Positions 17,784-27,569 of a stretch of DNA of 64,000 nucleotides are shown piece after piece (positions within the stretch are counted from its first letter, which is position 1; the number at the start of each line of letters is the position of its first letter). A program made the translations under genes and the position numbers. The stretch covers positions 62,001 through 126,000 of the forward strand of contig NZ_KQ034007.1 in assembly GCF_000970755.1 (NCBI RefSeq). Reading direction: 5' to 3'. The notes under the pieces are model-generated. The model was not told the origin of the DNA, did no database searches, and saw only the letters and a list, made by a program, of their open reading frames with translations. Source of the DNA: Lactobacillus kimbladii. Lineage in GTDB: Bacteria > Bacillota > Bacilli > Lactobacillales > Lactobacillaceae.

Positions 17784-19304
17784 TTAATCGCCCTGAGGAA
17801 CAGACATAGTTGTCAGTTGCTCTTTAGCAGTTTTAACATACCAGACAGCTTCAGCAACTTGGGCGATAGTTGCCTTATCAGATCTTATTATGGCAGAGGC
17901 ATTACTTAAGGAGCAATCATAATTATTCATTAGATCCGTATCATATTTAGCGTTTTGATCTAAATCTTTGCCCTCATTAAAAAGTGCTAGTAATTCTTGC
18001 TTGTCAGCAGTCGTTGCAATTCTTTGATCATTTTTGGCCTGCTCAATCGTATTAAGTGCTTTCAGCTTTAACCCGCTGACGTATTTAACATCGCTGACTT
18101 TGATAAAGTTATTGCCATAGTTTAATTTTTGGTTATTACTGTGGGTTACTGAATCTTGATCTGGTATCGGATTTGGTTGCTTGTCATCAATCACATTAGT
18201 ATCGCTGTAATTTAGACAGTGATAAAACAGTTCCGCCTTGTTTTTCTCAGGAATCCACAAGTACATTAAGCCATCAACCGTCAGATTACTATGTGTCGGC
18301 TTCATGATATGCTTGCCAGTTGCCTTACCGGAAGTATCATAAAGTTCAACGCTGTTGCCTGCTAATGGGGTGACATAAGTGTAGACTAAGTCACTGTAAT
18401 CAATAATAGGCAGGTTCCTTTTCAGTTTAACTTCGTATTCTGAAACATATTCATCTGGGTGATCGTGCAATCTGTATATATAACCCTCAAAGCCATCAAT
18501 TTCGTATGGAATAACAGTTAAATCAAGTTTAATCTTTTGTCCTTTTTTCAGTTTCCGCTTTGCAGCAGAATAATTTACCGTTGTGCTGGAGGTGTTCCTA
18601 AGGACAGTCGCTGACGAAACACCATTGTAGCGAGCAATGTGACCGTTAATGTAGCCGACATTAGCTGCCTTAATGTAGCGATTATGTCCTAAAAAGTAAT
18701 AATATTTCCCTTTAATTTTATGAGTAGGTATATATCTGGGCTTGAAGTATCTGTCTAAATCATTAAGATAATAAAAGTATTTGGGTGTTTTAGTAGCAGT
18801 CTTAGCTTTTCCTTGATACTTGACAATTGCATCAGTTCTTAATTTCTTACCAGTTGTTTTGCCAGTCTTGGTGTAAATCAATGAATTGTGACTTAATACT
18901 AGTTTGCCTTTTTTAATATTGTGGCCTTTTACTTCTAAAATATCGGCATTTTTAACGTAATAGTTATGTCCAAGGTTGTAAAATTTTTGCCCGTTAATTT
19001 TTTTAGTGCCGTAGTAGGAATAACTGGTTCTGCCATTGCTGTATTCATCAATTTCCATGTCAGTAATCACGTAGCCCTTGGAATCAGCGCTAAAACCTTC
19101 AGGAACGGTAAAGCCGTGAGAAATATTCAATTTTATTTTATGACCTGACGGATTGTAAACATAATCGTTTTTAAGCAGCGTAACTTCTCCTTTGGCTTTT
19201 TGAGCAGCTTCTACTGTTTGGGAATTGGTGATATTTGGCAATAATGGACCAGCAGTTAATAATAAGGCTGTTAGTCCAATACAAATTTTCTTAAAACGTT
19301 TCAT
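17784..19304 (-). CDS. SLAP-domain surface protein, subtype B (copy 1)
   Basis: 506-residue secreted protein: signal peptide about 1-34 (SQTVEAAQ), two SLAP repeats (about 38-220, e.g. YYGTKKINGQKFYNLGHNYYV and YYFLGHNRYIKAANV), a central domain with DGFEGYIYRLHDHPDEYV, and a helical C-terminus (residues about 430-506). It is much closer to the protein at 21585 than to the two subtype A copies. It should be held at the wall by SLAP binding to polymers. Convergent partner of BspA copy 2. Confidence 0.85.
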   Translation of the reverse strand: MKRFKKICIGLTALLLTAGPLLPNITNSQTVEAAQKAKGEVTLLKNDYVYNPSGHKIKLNISHGFTVPEGFSADSKGYVITDMEIDEYSNGRTSYSYYGTKKINGQKFYNLGHNYYVKNADILEVKGHNIKKGKLVLSHNSLIYTKTGKTTGKKLRTDAIVKYQGKAKTATKTPKYFYYLNDLDRYFKPRYIPTHKIKGKYYYFLGHNRYIKAANVGYINGHIARYNGVSSATVLRNTSSTTVNYSAAKRKLKKGQKIKLDLTVIPYEIDGFEGYIYRLHDHPDEYVSEYEVKLKRNLPIIDYSDLVYTYVTPLAGNSVELYDTSGKATGKHIMKPTHSNLTVDGLMYLWIPEKNKAELFYHCLNYSDTNVIDDKQPNPIPDQDSVTHSNNQKLNYGNNFIKVSDVKYVSGLKLKALNTIEQAKNDQRIATTADKQELLALFNEGKDLDQNAKYDTDLMNNYDCSLSNASAIIRSDKATIAQVAEAVWYVKTAKEQLTTMSVPQGD

Positions 19305-19514
19305 ATTATGACCTCACAAATTATGACCTTACAAAGATGAGCTTATAATTTAATGTTATCGTAACCCAAAATGAAACTCAAATTTATTTTATCTGGTGAA
19401 TTTAATGGATTTTGCCTGGCTTTCATTATTTTTTGCAACTAGGAAAACTATATTTTGCAATATTTTGGGTTTGAAACGGCTTATAATTAAGTTAATGAAA
19501 AGGAGGTCATGATA

Positions 19515-21521
19515 ATGAATCATAACCATTCAAGACAAATTTTAAGTTTAGTTAAAAAAGTTGGTATTAGCAGCAGTCTTGCTTTTTGTGGTCTGAACTT
19601 AATGGCAGCTGCTGTTAAGCCGGTTTCTGCTGCAACTAATAAACCTGATGCTAGCGATCAAGTGAATAATGATATTCAAGAAATACCGGGTATTTGGTCA
19701 GGCAAAGATGGCGACTGCAGCTGGAATTATGATATTGTTACCAGAACCCTGACAATTAAAGGAACTCAGAAAAATAGCACTCTTTCGAGTCGCCCGTTTA
19801 ATGAAGAATGGAGTTGGGGGAATAATATTACCCATATTGTTTTTGCCTCCCCCGTAAAACTTCCTGCAGATTCAAAATATAAGTTTAGCGAGCTAAATAA
19901 TTTGAAAGACATTAAAGGACTGGACTTAGTTGACACCAGTGAAGTCACTGACATGAGTGGCTTGTTTGATATGGATCAGGCTCTGACTGAGCTTGATTTA
20001 AGTCACTTTCAAACTGATAAAGTAACTGATATGAGTAGAATGTTTGAGTCTACAGGACTATCAACGCTAGATTTGAGCAGTTTTAATACTAGCAATGTCA
20101 CTAACATGAATTATATGTTTAGTAATTGCACTGCTGAAAACATTAACTTGACCAGTTTTAATACTAGCAATGTCACTAAAATGGATTATATGTTTAATGG
20201 CTGCATTGCCAAAAGCATTAACTTGAGTAGTTTTAACACCAGTCGCGTTACTGAAATGAGTAATATGTTTAGTCTAACCAAACTTCAAAATCTTAATTTT
20301 GCTGACCTTGATACAAGCAATGTGACTGATATGTCAGGAATGTTTGAGCGGGCTGATATTTCTAATTTAGATTTTGCCAAACTCAATACTAGTAAAGTTA
20401 CAGACATGGAATACATGTTCTCAGGAACAACTGGGGTAAAGACTCTGGATCTTAGCTCATTAGATACCAGTAATGTTATTAAGATGTCAAATATGTTTGC
20501 TTCAAGCAAAATAAAAAAATTAATTTTAGACAACTGGGACACCAATAAGGTAACAGATATGTCGTATATGTTTGCTGACTGTCCTAATTTAACGGATGTT
20601 GACTTAAGCAAATTGCATACGGCGAATGTCACAAACATGTCATACATGTTCGAAGGCTTTTCACAGCTAGAGCAATTAAATCTAGCCAAACTTGATACTC
20701 ATAATGTTAAAAACATGAGAGGAATGTTTGCGAAAAATCCTAATCTAAAGAGTATAAATTTGAATCATTTAGATACGTCAAATGCAACCAATATGCGGGA
20801 AATGTTTGCGAAAAATCCTAATTTAAAAAGTATAAATTTAAATCATTTAGATACATCAAATGTAACTAATATGCGGGAAATGTTTGCGGAAGATCCTACT
20901 ATAGAAAGTCTAGATTTAAGTCATTTAAATACTGCAAAAGTTACCACCATGTGGGGGATGTTTACTGGAGATTATTCTTTAACCAATTTGAACCTGGATG
21001 GCTGGAATACTGAGAATGTTAAAGACATGACTTATATGTTTACTGATAATAAGAGTTTGATTAGCATAGATCTTTCGCATTTCAGAATGACTAATGTTAC
21101 TAGTACAACTGGGATGTTTAATGATTGTACTAATCTGATGTATGTGAATTTAAGTGGCTGGCATTTACCGAAATTAAAATCTTCAACTATAATGTTTGAA
21201 AACGATAAAAAATTAGTTGGAGTTGATTTAAGTCATTTTAATATCCATAATAGTCAAATTTTGCTCAACGCTGGTAATCCTAAAGGTTTTGTTGTCAAGC
21301 TTGGGCATTACCGCTTACGTAAGAGTTCGGGAGTAGGCAAAGGCTTTAAACATATCCAAGCTGTTGGCAAAGGGACAATTAGAAAGCCGAAAGGCAAGAA
21401 ATATACTGCAAAACAATTGCTAAAACTGTATAACCATTCGGCTAAAAAGAGTCCCAAAGAAACTTATGTTATGTATAATGGCAAAAAACCACAGCTGCCT
21501 AAAGGGTTCAAGCTTAAATAG
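19515..21521 (+). CDS. BspA-like surface protein with DUF285 repeats (copy 3)
   Basis: 668 residues from the ATG at 19515, which has a 7-base spacing from AGGAGGT; the ATG at 19509 sits too close to that site. Signal peptide about 1-38 (KPVSAATN), N-terminal module with the variant WSGKDGDCSWNYD, about 16 DUF285 units, then the shared basic C-terminal domain. Two adjacent units, around 20724-20880, are almost identical in DNA, a recent 78-bp duplication. TATAAT at 19482. Convergent with the SLAP subtype B gene at 21585. Confidence 0.88.
   Translation: MNHNHSRQILSLVKKVGISSSLAFCGLNLMAAAVKPVSAATNKPDASDQVNNDIQEIPGIWSGKDGDCSWNYDIVTRTLTIKGTQKNSTLSSRPFNEEWSWGNNITHIVFASPVKLPADSKYKFSELNNLKDIKGLDLVDTSEVTDMSGLFDMDQALTELDLSHFQTDKVTDMSRMFESTGLSTLDLSSFNTSNVTNMNYMFSNCTAENINLTSFNTSNVTKMDYMFNGCIAKSINLSSFNTSRVTEMSNMFSLTKLQNLNFADLDTSNVTDMSGMFERADISNLDFAKLNTSKVTDMEYMFSGTTGVKTLDLSSLDTSNVIKMSNMFASSKIKKLILDNWDTNKVTDMSYMFADCPNLTDVDLSKLHTANVTNMSYMFEGFSQLEQLNLAKLDTHNVKNMRGMFAKNPNLKSINLNHLDTSNATNMREMFAKNPNLKSINLNHLDTSNVTNMREMFAEDPTIESLDLSHLNTAKVTTMWGMFTGDYSLTNLNLDGWNTENVKDMTYMFTDNKSLISIDLSHFRMTNVTSTTGMFNDCTNLMYVNLSGWHLPKLKSSTIMFENDKKLVGVDLSHFNIHNSQILLNAGNPKGFVVKLGHYRLRKSSGVGKGFKHIQAVGKGTIRKPKGKKYTAKQLLKLYNHSAKKSPKETYVMYNGKKPQLPKGFKLK
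20724..20879 (+). repeat. Recent 78-bp tandem duplication inside BspA copy 3
   Basis: Two consecutive 26-codon units beginning MFAKNPNLKSINLNHLDTSN differ only at scattered bases, far less than other units in the gene. Seen directly; it indicates recent unit gain by slippage or recombination. Confidence 0.85.
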
Positions 21522-21528
21522 ATAAGAC

Positions 21529-21569
21529 AAAAAGGCTAATTCGTTTTTAATTACGAATTAGCCTTTTTG
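21529..21569. terminator. Bidirectional terminator
   Basis: Perfect stem AAAGGCTAATTCGT / ACGAATTAGCCTTT with flanking A and T runs, closely related to the hairpin at 17729. Confidence 0.88.
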
Positions 21570-21584
21570 TTTTATGTTAAAAAA

Positions 21585-23108
21585 TTAATCACCCGGCGGA
21601 GTAGACATAGTTGTCAGCTGCTTTTTAGCGGTTTTAACATACCAGACAGCTTCATCTACCTGCGTGACAGTTGCCTTATCAGACCTTAACATAGCAGAAG
21701 CGTTTCTTAAGGCACAATCATAATTAGACATAAGATCATGATAAGCGCTATTTTGTGCTAGATCTTTTCCTTCATTAAAAAGTGTGAGCAGTTCCTGTTT
21801 GTCAGCTCCTGTCGCAATCTTTTGCCCATTTTCAGCCTGCGCAATTGTATTCAGGGCTTTAAGCTTTAACCCGCTGACGTATTTCACATCGTTCACCTTA
21901 ATAAAGTTATTGCCATAAAATAATGCTTGCTTTTTTGCAGGGTAAGTTGGCTCTGAATTTGGCACCGGGTTTGGTTGGTTGGCATCAATCACACTAGCGT
22001 CACTGTAATTTAAACAATGATAAAACAGTTCCGCCTTGTTTTCCTCGGGTACCCAGAGATACATTAAGCCGTCAACTGTCAAATTACTGTATTGCGGCTT
22101 TATAATACGTTTACCAGTTGCCTTACCGAAAGTATCATAAAGTTCAACGCTGTTGTCTGTCACTGGCGTAACGTAAGTATAAACTAAGTCGCGATAGTCA
22201 ATGATAGGCAAATTCTTTTTCAATTTAACATCGTCTTCATCAACATATTCATCCGGATAGTCGTGCAGTCTATAAAGATAACCCTCAAAGCCATCATTTT
22301 GGTAAGGAATAACAGTTAAATCAAGTTTAATCTTCTGTCCTTTTTTCAGTTTACGTTTAACGGCAGAATAATTTACCGTTATGCTGGCGGTGTTCTTAAG
22401 AACAGTTGCTGACGAAACGCCGTTGTAGCGAGCAATATGACCGTTAATATAGCCGACGTTGGCTGCTTTAATGTAACTATTATGTCCTAAAGAGTAAAAA
22501 TATTTTCCTTTTATTTTGTGGGCAGGTACGTATTTGGCTTGGAAGTACCTTGCGACATCATTAAGGTAGTAAAAATATTTGGGTGCTTTAGTAGCAGTCT
22601 TAGCTTTTCCTTGGTACTTAACAACTGTATTAGTTCTTAGTTTCTTTCCCGTTGTTTTGCCAGTCTTGGTGTAAATCAGTGCATCGTGCTTGATAGTCAA
22701 TTTGCCTTGTGTGATATTGCGCCCGTTGACTTTTAAAACATTAGCATTATTAATGTAATAGTTATGCCCTAAGTGGTAAAATTTTTGTCCGTTAATTTTT
22801 TTAGTGCCGTAGTAGGGATAACTGGTTCTACTGTCATCATCATAAACTATCATTTCTGTAGTCAAATAGCCTTTGGGATCAGCGCTAAAGCCGTTAGGAA
22901 TGTTATAGCTATGTGTACCCCGATTTTGCTTCAATTTTATTTTATGGCCTGACGAGTTGTAAACATAATCGCTCTCAAGCAGTGTGACTTTTCCTTTGGC
23001 TTTCTGAGCAGCTTCTACCGTTTGGGAGTTAGCAGTATATGGCAAAAATAGAGTGGTGGATAGGGCCAGGGCTGTTAAGCCAATGCCAACTTTCTTGAAA
23101 AATTTCAT
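21585..23108 (-). CDS. SLAP-domain surface protein, subtype B (copy 2)
   Basis: 507-residue secreted protein with the same plan as the one at 17784: signal peptide about 1-34 (NSQTVEAAQ), two SLAP repeats, a central domain with DGFEGYLYRLHDYPDEYV, and a helical C-terminus with the block ALRNASAMLRSDKATVTQVDEAV. Very similar to subtype B copy 1 throughout, pointing to duplication of the BspA-SLAP unit. Wall association through SLAP repeats is inferred from the family. Confidence 0.85.
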   Translation of the reverse strand: MKFFKKVGIGLTALALSTTLFLPYTANSQTVEAAQKAKGKVTLLESDYVYNSSGHKIKLKQNRGTHSYNIPNGFSADPKGYLTTEMIVYDDDSRTSYPYYGTKKINGQKFYHLGHNYYINNANVLKVNGRNITQGKLTIKHDALIYTKTGKTTGKKLRTNTVVKYQGKAKTATKAPKYFYYLNDVARYFQAKYVPAHKIKGKYFYSLGHNSYIKAANVGYINGHIARYNGVSSATVLKNTASITVNYSAVKRKLKKGQKIKLDLTVIPYQNDGFEGYLYRLHDYPDEYVDEDDVKLKKNLPIIDYRDLVYTYVTPVTDNSVELYDTFGKATGKRIIKPQYSNLTVDGLMYLWVPEENKAELFYHCLNYSDASVIDANQPNPVPNSEPTYPAKKQALFYGNNFIKVNDVKYVSGLKLKALNTIAQAENGQKIATGADKQELLTLFNEGKDLAQNSAYHDLMSNYDCALRNASAMLRSDKATVTQVDEAVWYVKTAKKQLTTMSTPPGD

Positions 23109-23233
23109 TTTATGACCTCACAAAAAAATGCTTAAGTTAATATCATTGTACCCTAAACTGATATTTAAAATTGTTTTATTATATAAATTACCTAAACTTT
23201 TGCGTGGTTTAGTTAGTTTTCAAATTAAGCAAT

Positions 23234-23282
23234 AAAAATAGAGTTAAACCACTCTTGTTTAGTGGACTAACTCTATTTTTTA
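23234..23282 (-). terminator. Terminator after SLAP subtype A copy 2
   Basis: Long near-perfect stem AAATAGAGTTA-ACCACT / AGTGG-CTAACTCTATTT immediately downstream of the minus-strand gene at 23285, with T run on the minus strand. Confidence 0.85.
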
Positions 23283-23284
23283 AT

Positions 23285-24808
23285 TTAACTCCATTCGGCA
23301 AAGTTTAAAGTACTTAATTGAATTTTAGTTGTGTCAAGTAGCCAAATTGCCTGTTTTACTTGAGCAATCGTTGCTTTTGGAGATTGTAAAATAGAAGAAG
23401 CAATCATCAAAGCGTTATTATAATTACTTACTGCACTTTGTTGCTCACACTTAACATTCTTGTTATTCTTATTTTCCTCAAATTTTCTTTGTAATTCTTG
23501 CTTATCCTTATCTGTTGCTACTTTTTGATCGTTCTCAGCATCTTTAGCAGTATTGAGAGGGGTAAGTTTAATTCCACTGGCAAAAGTAACTTCACTAGCT
23601 TTGACAAAGCTGTTCGTATAACGCATCTTATCTTCTGTCGATTCAATTAGTTTATTGTTTTTGTCAAATTCTGGATTTTTAAGGTCAGTACCGTCGTTAT
23701 TAACAAAATAGTTTCTGTCTATTCTGTATGTTAAAAAGTGATAAAACAGTTCTGCTTTGTTTTCGCTAGGTACCCATAAGTAATAAAGACCATCAACGGT
23801 CAAGGGGCTTTGCTTACGGTTCCTGTAACTGATACCTGTTGGAGTACCGTCAAAATTATAGAATTTAGTATTTGTCGTAGTATTAGGCCTTACATAGGTG
23901 AATGTAAGCTCATCGTAACTTGATGTTGGCAAATAGTTTCTTAATTTAATGTAGCCTTGACCAACATATTCGTTAGGATAATCGTGCAGGCGATAAATAT
24001 AGCCTTCAAAGTCTTCTGCCCAAGGTTGAACCGCTAAATCAACTTTAATTTTTTGCCCCTTTTTGAGAACGTGCTTGGTAGAATCATTGGTTAAAGTTTG
24101 AGTTGTCGTCTTTTTAAGAACAGTAGCATAAGTAACGCCATTGTACATAAGGGGATACCCATCTATACTATCAACGTTATTTGCTCTAATATAACGATTT
24201 TTCCCTATTGCATAACAGTCTTTACCATTAATTATTTTTGTCGGCAGGTAATAATAGGTTGGTTTTTGCTCAGAAACGTTAAATTTTGCAAAATAATATT
24301 TTTGCTTGGATTGAGTTTGCTTAACCTGACCCTGATAGTTAACGACTGATTTAACTGGTAGAGTCTTGCCTTTTAGTTTGCCGGTTTTAGTATAGATTGC
24401 AGATCTATGATTCAAAACCAGCTTACCGGTCTTAGAGCTTTTGCCGTTAACGTTATTGATATCACCGTCATTAATATATTCTCCTTGACCAATTTTATAG
24501 TATTTTTGCCCATTAATCATTATTGTGCCGTAATAATCTAAGGAGTCGACATCAAAAGAAGAAACATAACAGAATCCATTCACATCTGCTTCAATTACAG
24601 AATAATTCCCGTTTTTTCTTGCTTTAAGTCTTTGACCATATTGATTATATACGGGTGCGTCATTGACTAAAGTAATTCTGTTTTTAGCTAATTTTTGTGT
24701 TTTTGGCGCAGCTTGCACTGTTTGAATATGATTTAGACTTGGCAGCAGCGGACTAATTGTCAACAGGGTTGCGGCTAAGCCAAGACCAATTTTCCTGAAA
24801 AATTTCAT
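23285..24808 (-). CDS. SLAP-domain surface protein, subtype A (copy 2)
   Basis: 507-residue secreted protein: signal peptide about 1-33 (QTVQAAPK), two SLAP repeats (YYGTIMINGQKYYKIGQGEYI; CYAIGKNRYIRANNV), a central domain with AEDFEGYIYRLHDYPNEYV, and a helical C-terminus. It pairs with the protein at 14177 by the shared block KHVLKKGQKIKVDLAVQPW. Unlike the other three SLAP genes, it has no BspA partner facing it; a partner may have been lost or never existed. Confidence 0.85.
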   Translation of the reverse strand: MKFFRKIGLGLAATLLTISPLLPSLNHIQTVQAAPKTQKLAKNRITLVNDAPVYNQYGQRLKARKNGNYSVIEADVNGFCYVSSFDVDSLDYYGTIMINGQKYYKIGQGEYINDGDINNVNGKSSKTGKLVLNHRSAIYTKTGKLKGKTLPVKSVVNYQGQVKQTQSKQKYYFAKFNVSEQKPTYYYLPTKIINGKDCYAIGKNRYIRANNVDSIDGYPLMYNGVTYATVLKKTTTQTLTNDSTKHVLKKGQKIKVDLAVQPWAEDFEGYIYRLHDYPNEYVGQGYIKLRNYLPTSSYDELTFTYVRPNTTTNTKFYNFDGTPTGISYRNRKQSPLTVDGLYYLWVPSENKAELFYHFLTYRIDRNYFVNNDGTDLKNPEFDKNNKLIESTEDKMRYTNSFVKASEVTFASGIKLTPLNTAKDAENDQKVATDKDKQELQRKFEENKNNKNVKCEQQSAVSNYNNALMIASSILQSPKATIAQVKQAIWLLDTTKIQLSTLNFAEWS

Positions 24809-24965
24809 ATCTTTACCTCATTATATGTGACTTTATACCCAATATAATTATAACGCAAACTAGTTAGTAAAATCAGAGCAAACAGACGTTCATTTGTTTT
24901 TGCTAGCGGCCAAATACTTGTATAATTAGGTTAGTAAGTATCTAGAAGTAAATAAAGAAGATGTA

Positions 24966-26291
24966 ATGATGAAGCAAGAATCATTATTTGCAAATAGTGG
25001 GCAAAATGAACCATTGGCTAACCGTGTACGCCCCCAAAACTTAGACCAGTTTGTAGGACAAGAACAGCTGCTGGGACCGGGAAAAATATTGCGGGAAATC
25101 ATTGATAATGACCAGGTTTCCTCAATGATTTTTTGGGGACCACCGGGAGTCGGCAAAACGACTTTGGCTGAAATAATTGCCCGGCAGAGTCAGGCGAGCT
25201 TTTTTAATTTTAGTGCGGTTGACAGCAGCATTACTAAAATCCGCAAAATTATGAAGCAGGCTGAAGCCGAACATGAAGTAGGGCAAAAAACACTGGTATT
25301 TGTAGATGAAATCCATCGTTTTAATAAAGCACAACAAGATGCTTTTTTGCCTTACGTTGAACGCGGTAGTATTACGTTAATTGGTGCCACGACCGAAAAT
25401 CCTTCCTTTGAAGTTAACTCGGCGCTGCTTTCACGCTGCAAGGTTTTTGTCTTAAAACCGCTTGAAGTCAAAGATATTATCAAGCTATTGCAAAATGCTT
25501 TGCATAACCCTAATGGCTTTGGCAAGTTAACCGTTAAAATCAGTAAGCAAGAGATTAAAGCCATTGCCAAATTTGCTAACGGTGATGCCAGAACTGCTTT
25601 AAATACGCTGGAGATGGCAGTTTTAAACGGCAACAAAAGTGGTAATACGATTGCTGTGACTATGGACGGTTTGGGACAATTAATTACCCAAAAGTCGGTC
25701 CTGTATGATAAAGACGGAGAAGAACACTACAATATCATCTCCGCTTTGCATAAATCGATGCGTAACAGCGATGTAGATGCGGCAATTTATTGGCTGTCGC
25801 GCATGCTTGAGGGGGGAGAAGATCCGCTTTATATAGCACGTAGACTAGTGCGGTTTGCCAGTGAAGATATTGGCTTGGCTGATACTAATGCACTGAATGT
25901 CGCGGTCAATGTCTTTCAGGCTTGTCAATTTATAGGGATGCCAGAATGTGATGTGCATTTGACGGAAGCAGTGATCTATCTGTCACTTGCGCCAAAGTCA
26001 AATGCAGTTTATAAAGCTAGATTAGCCGCTGAAGAAGACGTTAAGAAGACGATAGATGAACCAGTGCCTTTGCAAATTCGCAACGCCCCGACTAAGTTGA
26101 TGAAAGATTTAGGCTATGGTAAAGGTTACCAGCTGGCGCATTATGCTAAAGACAAGTTAACAACAATGAAAACTATGCCACCGAGTTTAGAGGGACACGA
26201 ATATTATTTGCCAACCTCGCAGGGTCATGAAGACCGCTTTAAAAAGAGGCTGGAACAGATTAAAGAATGGCACAAAGAACACGATAAATAG
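24966..26291 (+). CDS. rarA: Replication-associated recombination protein A (AAA ATPase)
   Basis: Clamp-loader-like AAA+ ATPase (RarA/MgsA) that acts at stalled replication forks. 441 residues: Walker A WGPPGVGKTTLAE near residue 58, Walker B LVFVDEIHRFNKAQQD, sensor 1 LIGATTENPSFEVNSALLSRC, then the tetramerisation domain with SAPKSN-like LSLAPKSNAVY. Length and motifs match the family. A second ATG directly follows the first. A TATAAT box is at 24921. Confidence 0.95.
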   Translation: MMKQESLFANSGQNEPLANRVRPQNLDQFVGQEQLLGPGKILREIIDNDQVSSMIFWGPPGVGKTTLAEIIARQSQASFFNFSAVDSSITKIRKIMKQAEAEHEVGQKTLVFVDEIHRFNKAQQDAFLPYVERGSITLIGATTENPSFEVNSALLSRCKVFVLKPLEVKDIIKLLQNALHNPNGFGKLTVKISKQEIKAIAKFANGDARTALNTLEMAVLNGNKSGNTIAVTMDGLGQLITQKSVLYDKDGEEHYNIISALHKSMRNSDVDAAIYWLSRMLEGGEDPLYIARRLVRFASEDIGLADTNALNVAVNVFQACQFIGMPECDVHLTEAVIYLSLAPKSNAVYKARLAAEEDVKKTIDEPVPLQIRNAPTKLMKDLGYGKGYQLAHYAKDKLTTMKTMPPSLEGHEYYLPTSQGHEDRFKKRLEQIKEWHKEHDK

Positions 26292-26399
26292 CGCTCAGAT
26301 TTTAAAGTCTAACCTCATTAGTTTTAATTACCGGGACACTAAAAGAATAATATAACAGATCGATTAGCTAGATGATGAATTAAGCGGACACTGCTATTT

Positions 26400-26458
26400 G
26401 AGCATCAACTAAAAAGCAGGCAAACCACAAATTAAGTGGTTTGCCTGTTTTGATGCTC
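26400..26458. terminator. Nested double-stem terminator
   Basis: Outer 9-bp stem GAGCATCAA / TTGATGCTC encloses a perfect 12-bp inner stem CAGGCAAACCAC / GTGGTTTGCCTG. It lies between convergent rarA and the small membrane protein gene and could act in both directions. Confidence 0.75.
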
Positions 26459-26491
26459 TTTCTTTTCTGTGGCGATATTTATTTAAATTCA

Positions 26492-26803
26492 TTATTTGAT
26501 AAAAAGCATGTTGCCTGAAGCCCACATAATATAAAAAAACAGAATAACACAAATTATTAGTGCTAATCGCCAACCTAAAACCAAACTTATAATAAAGGTA
26601 ATATGTTTGTGCTGAAAAAATGTTGTCAATACTTCCGCTAAAGCTGATAGTAGAAGACCTAAGGCGCCAATGCTTAAATCAACAGATTTGAAAAACGGTA
26701 AGATTAAAACCAATAAGAATGTGCCTAATACAATAAACCATAAATGTTTATAGCCATGATCTATTAGCAGTTGTTCTTTCATCGTAGTCTGGTTTTTGAT
26801 CAT
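26492..26803 (-). CDS. Small membrane protein of unknown function
   Basis: 103 residues from ATG 26803, which follows TTGGAG by 9 bases; the longer frame starts with a TTG inside that site. Three hydrophobic segments (about 25-42, 45-65, 75-98) with a short charged loop QHKHI. No family recognised. Monocistronic, in an AT-rich stretch beside a second orphan membrane protein. Confidence 0.6.
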   Translation of the reverse strand: MIKNQTTMKEQLLIDHGYKHLWFIVLGTFLLVLILPFFKSVDLSIGALGLLLSALAEVLTTFFQHKHITFIISLVLGWRLALIICVILFFYIMWASGNMLFIK

Positions 26804-26818
26804 TATTAATAGCTCCAA

Positions 26819-27176
26819 TCATGATATTGCCAAGATTTATTATGCACAAAGCAATATTAAATTTTCACAGATACCAGCTTTTCTATGTCTCTCTGAATTT
26901 TTTTCAGATACAAAAAAGCAGTTTTAATTTAACTTAAAACTTCAGTTATATCTATGATAATAATAACTTATAGGTTAGTACATAACTATTAAGTGTAAAG
27001 TTAGTAATTAAAATTAAATTAAATTTATTGCCAAATATTATAAGAATAAGCGCAGTACTTATTATTTTTTATGATTTAATCGCAATTACTGATTATACTG
27101 TTGATTAAAATTATATTTCATTTATAATTATATAATAATTAAAATAATTTAAAAAAGAAAGATTATAGGAAATGAG
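26819..27176. other. AT-rich intergenic region, no gene seen
   Basis: About 360 very AT-rich bases between two divergent small membrane-protein genes. No open frame with a ribosome site, no hairpin or riboswitch blocks were seen; it probably holds only the two promoters. Confidence 0.6.
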
Positions 27177-27554
27177 ATGAAAATGAAATTATCAAGAGCT
27201 GGTTTACTATTGTTGTGTCCATTTGGAATGGCGCTTTTTTTCTCCGATAAGCCGAATTTTAACTTAATATGGTCAATTAGTGCGTTCATCATGACAATAA
27301 TTGCTACAGCTTGGTTTGAAGTAAAAGAAGATACATTTATTGACCAAGTCGAAAATGACTTAATTTACTGTATGGTATTACAAGGCGCACCTATTAGTTT
27401 TGAAACTTTATATTTGTTAAATATGACAGATGAGCAAGAAGACCACCCGCTATTGATACTCTTTATTATTGTTTTAAATTTAATCTGTGTGTTCTTATTT
27501 GACTATTTAATTAATCGAGTTAAATTTTACAAAGTTGAAGATAAAAATGATTAG
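27177..27554 (+). CDS. Small membrane protein of unknown function
   Basis: 125 residues, behind AGGAAATGAG. Four hydrophobic segments (about 8-22, 28-45, 62-78 weak, 90-113) and an acidic middle (MTDEQEDH). No family recognised. Own terminator downstream. Higher AT content than the neighbouring housekeeping genes suggests accessory DNA. Confidence 0.6.
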   Translation: MKMKLSRAGLLLLCPFGMALFFSDKPNFNLIWSISAFIMTIIATAWFEVKEDTFIDQVENDLIYCMVLQGAPISFETLYLLNMTDEQEDHPLLILFIIVLNLICVFLFDYLINRVKFYKVEDKND

Positions 27555-27569
27555 AATTTAACATAATTT

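Noticed and set aside
12298-20689. Several minus-strand open frames opposite the BspA genes (e.g. 12298-12966, 13030-13350, 20285-20689)
   Set aside because: They mirror the repeat units of the plus-strand genes, lack ribosome sites and have repeated low-complexity products; shadows.
12500-21200. Possible CRISPR-like direct repeats
   Set aside because: The repeated pattern is in-frame DUF285 coding sequence without uniform repeats and spacers.
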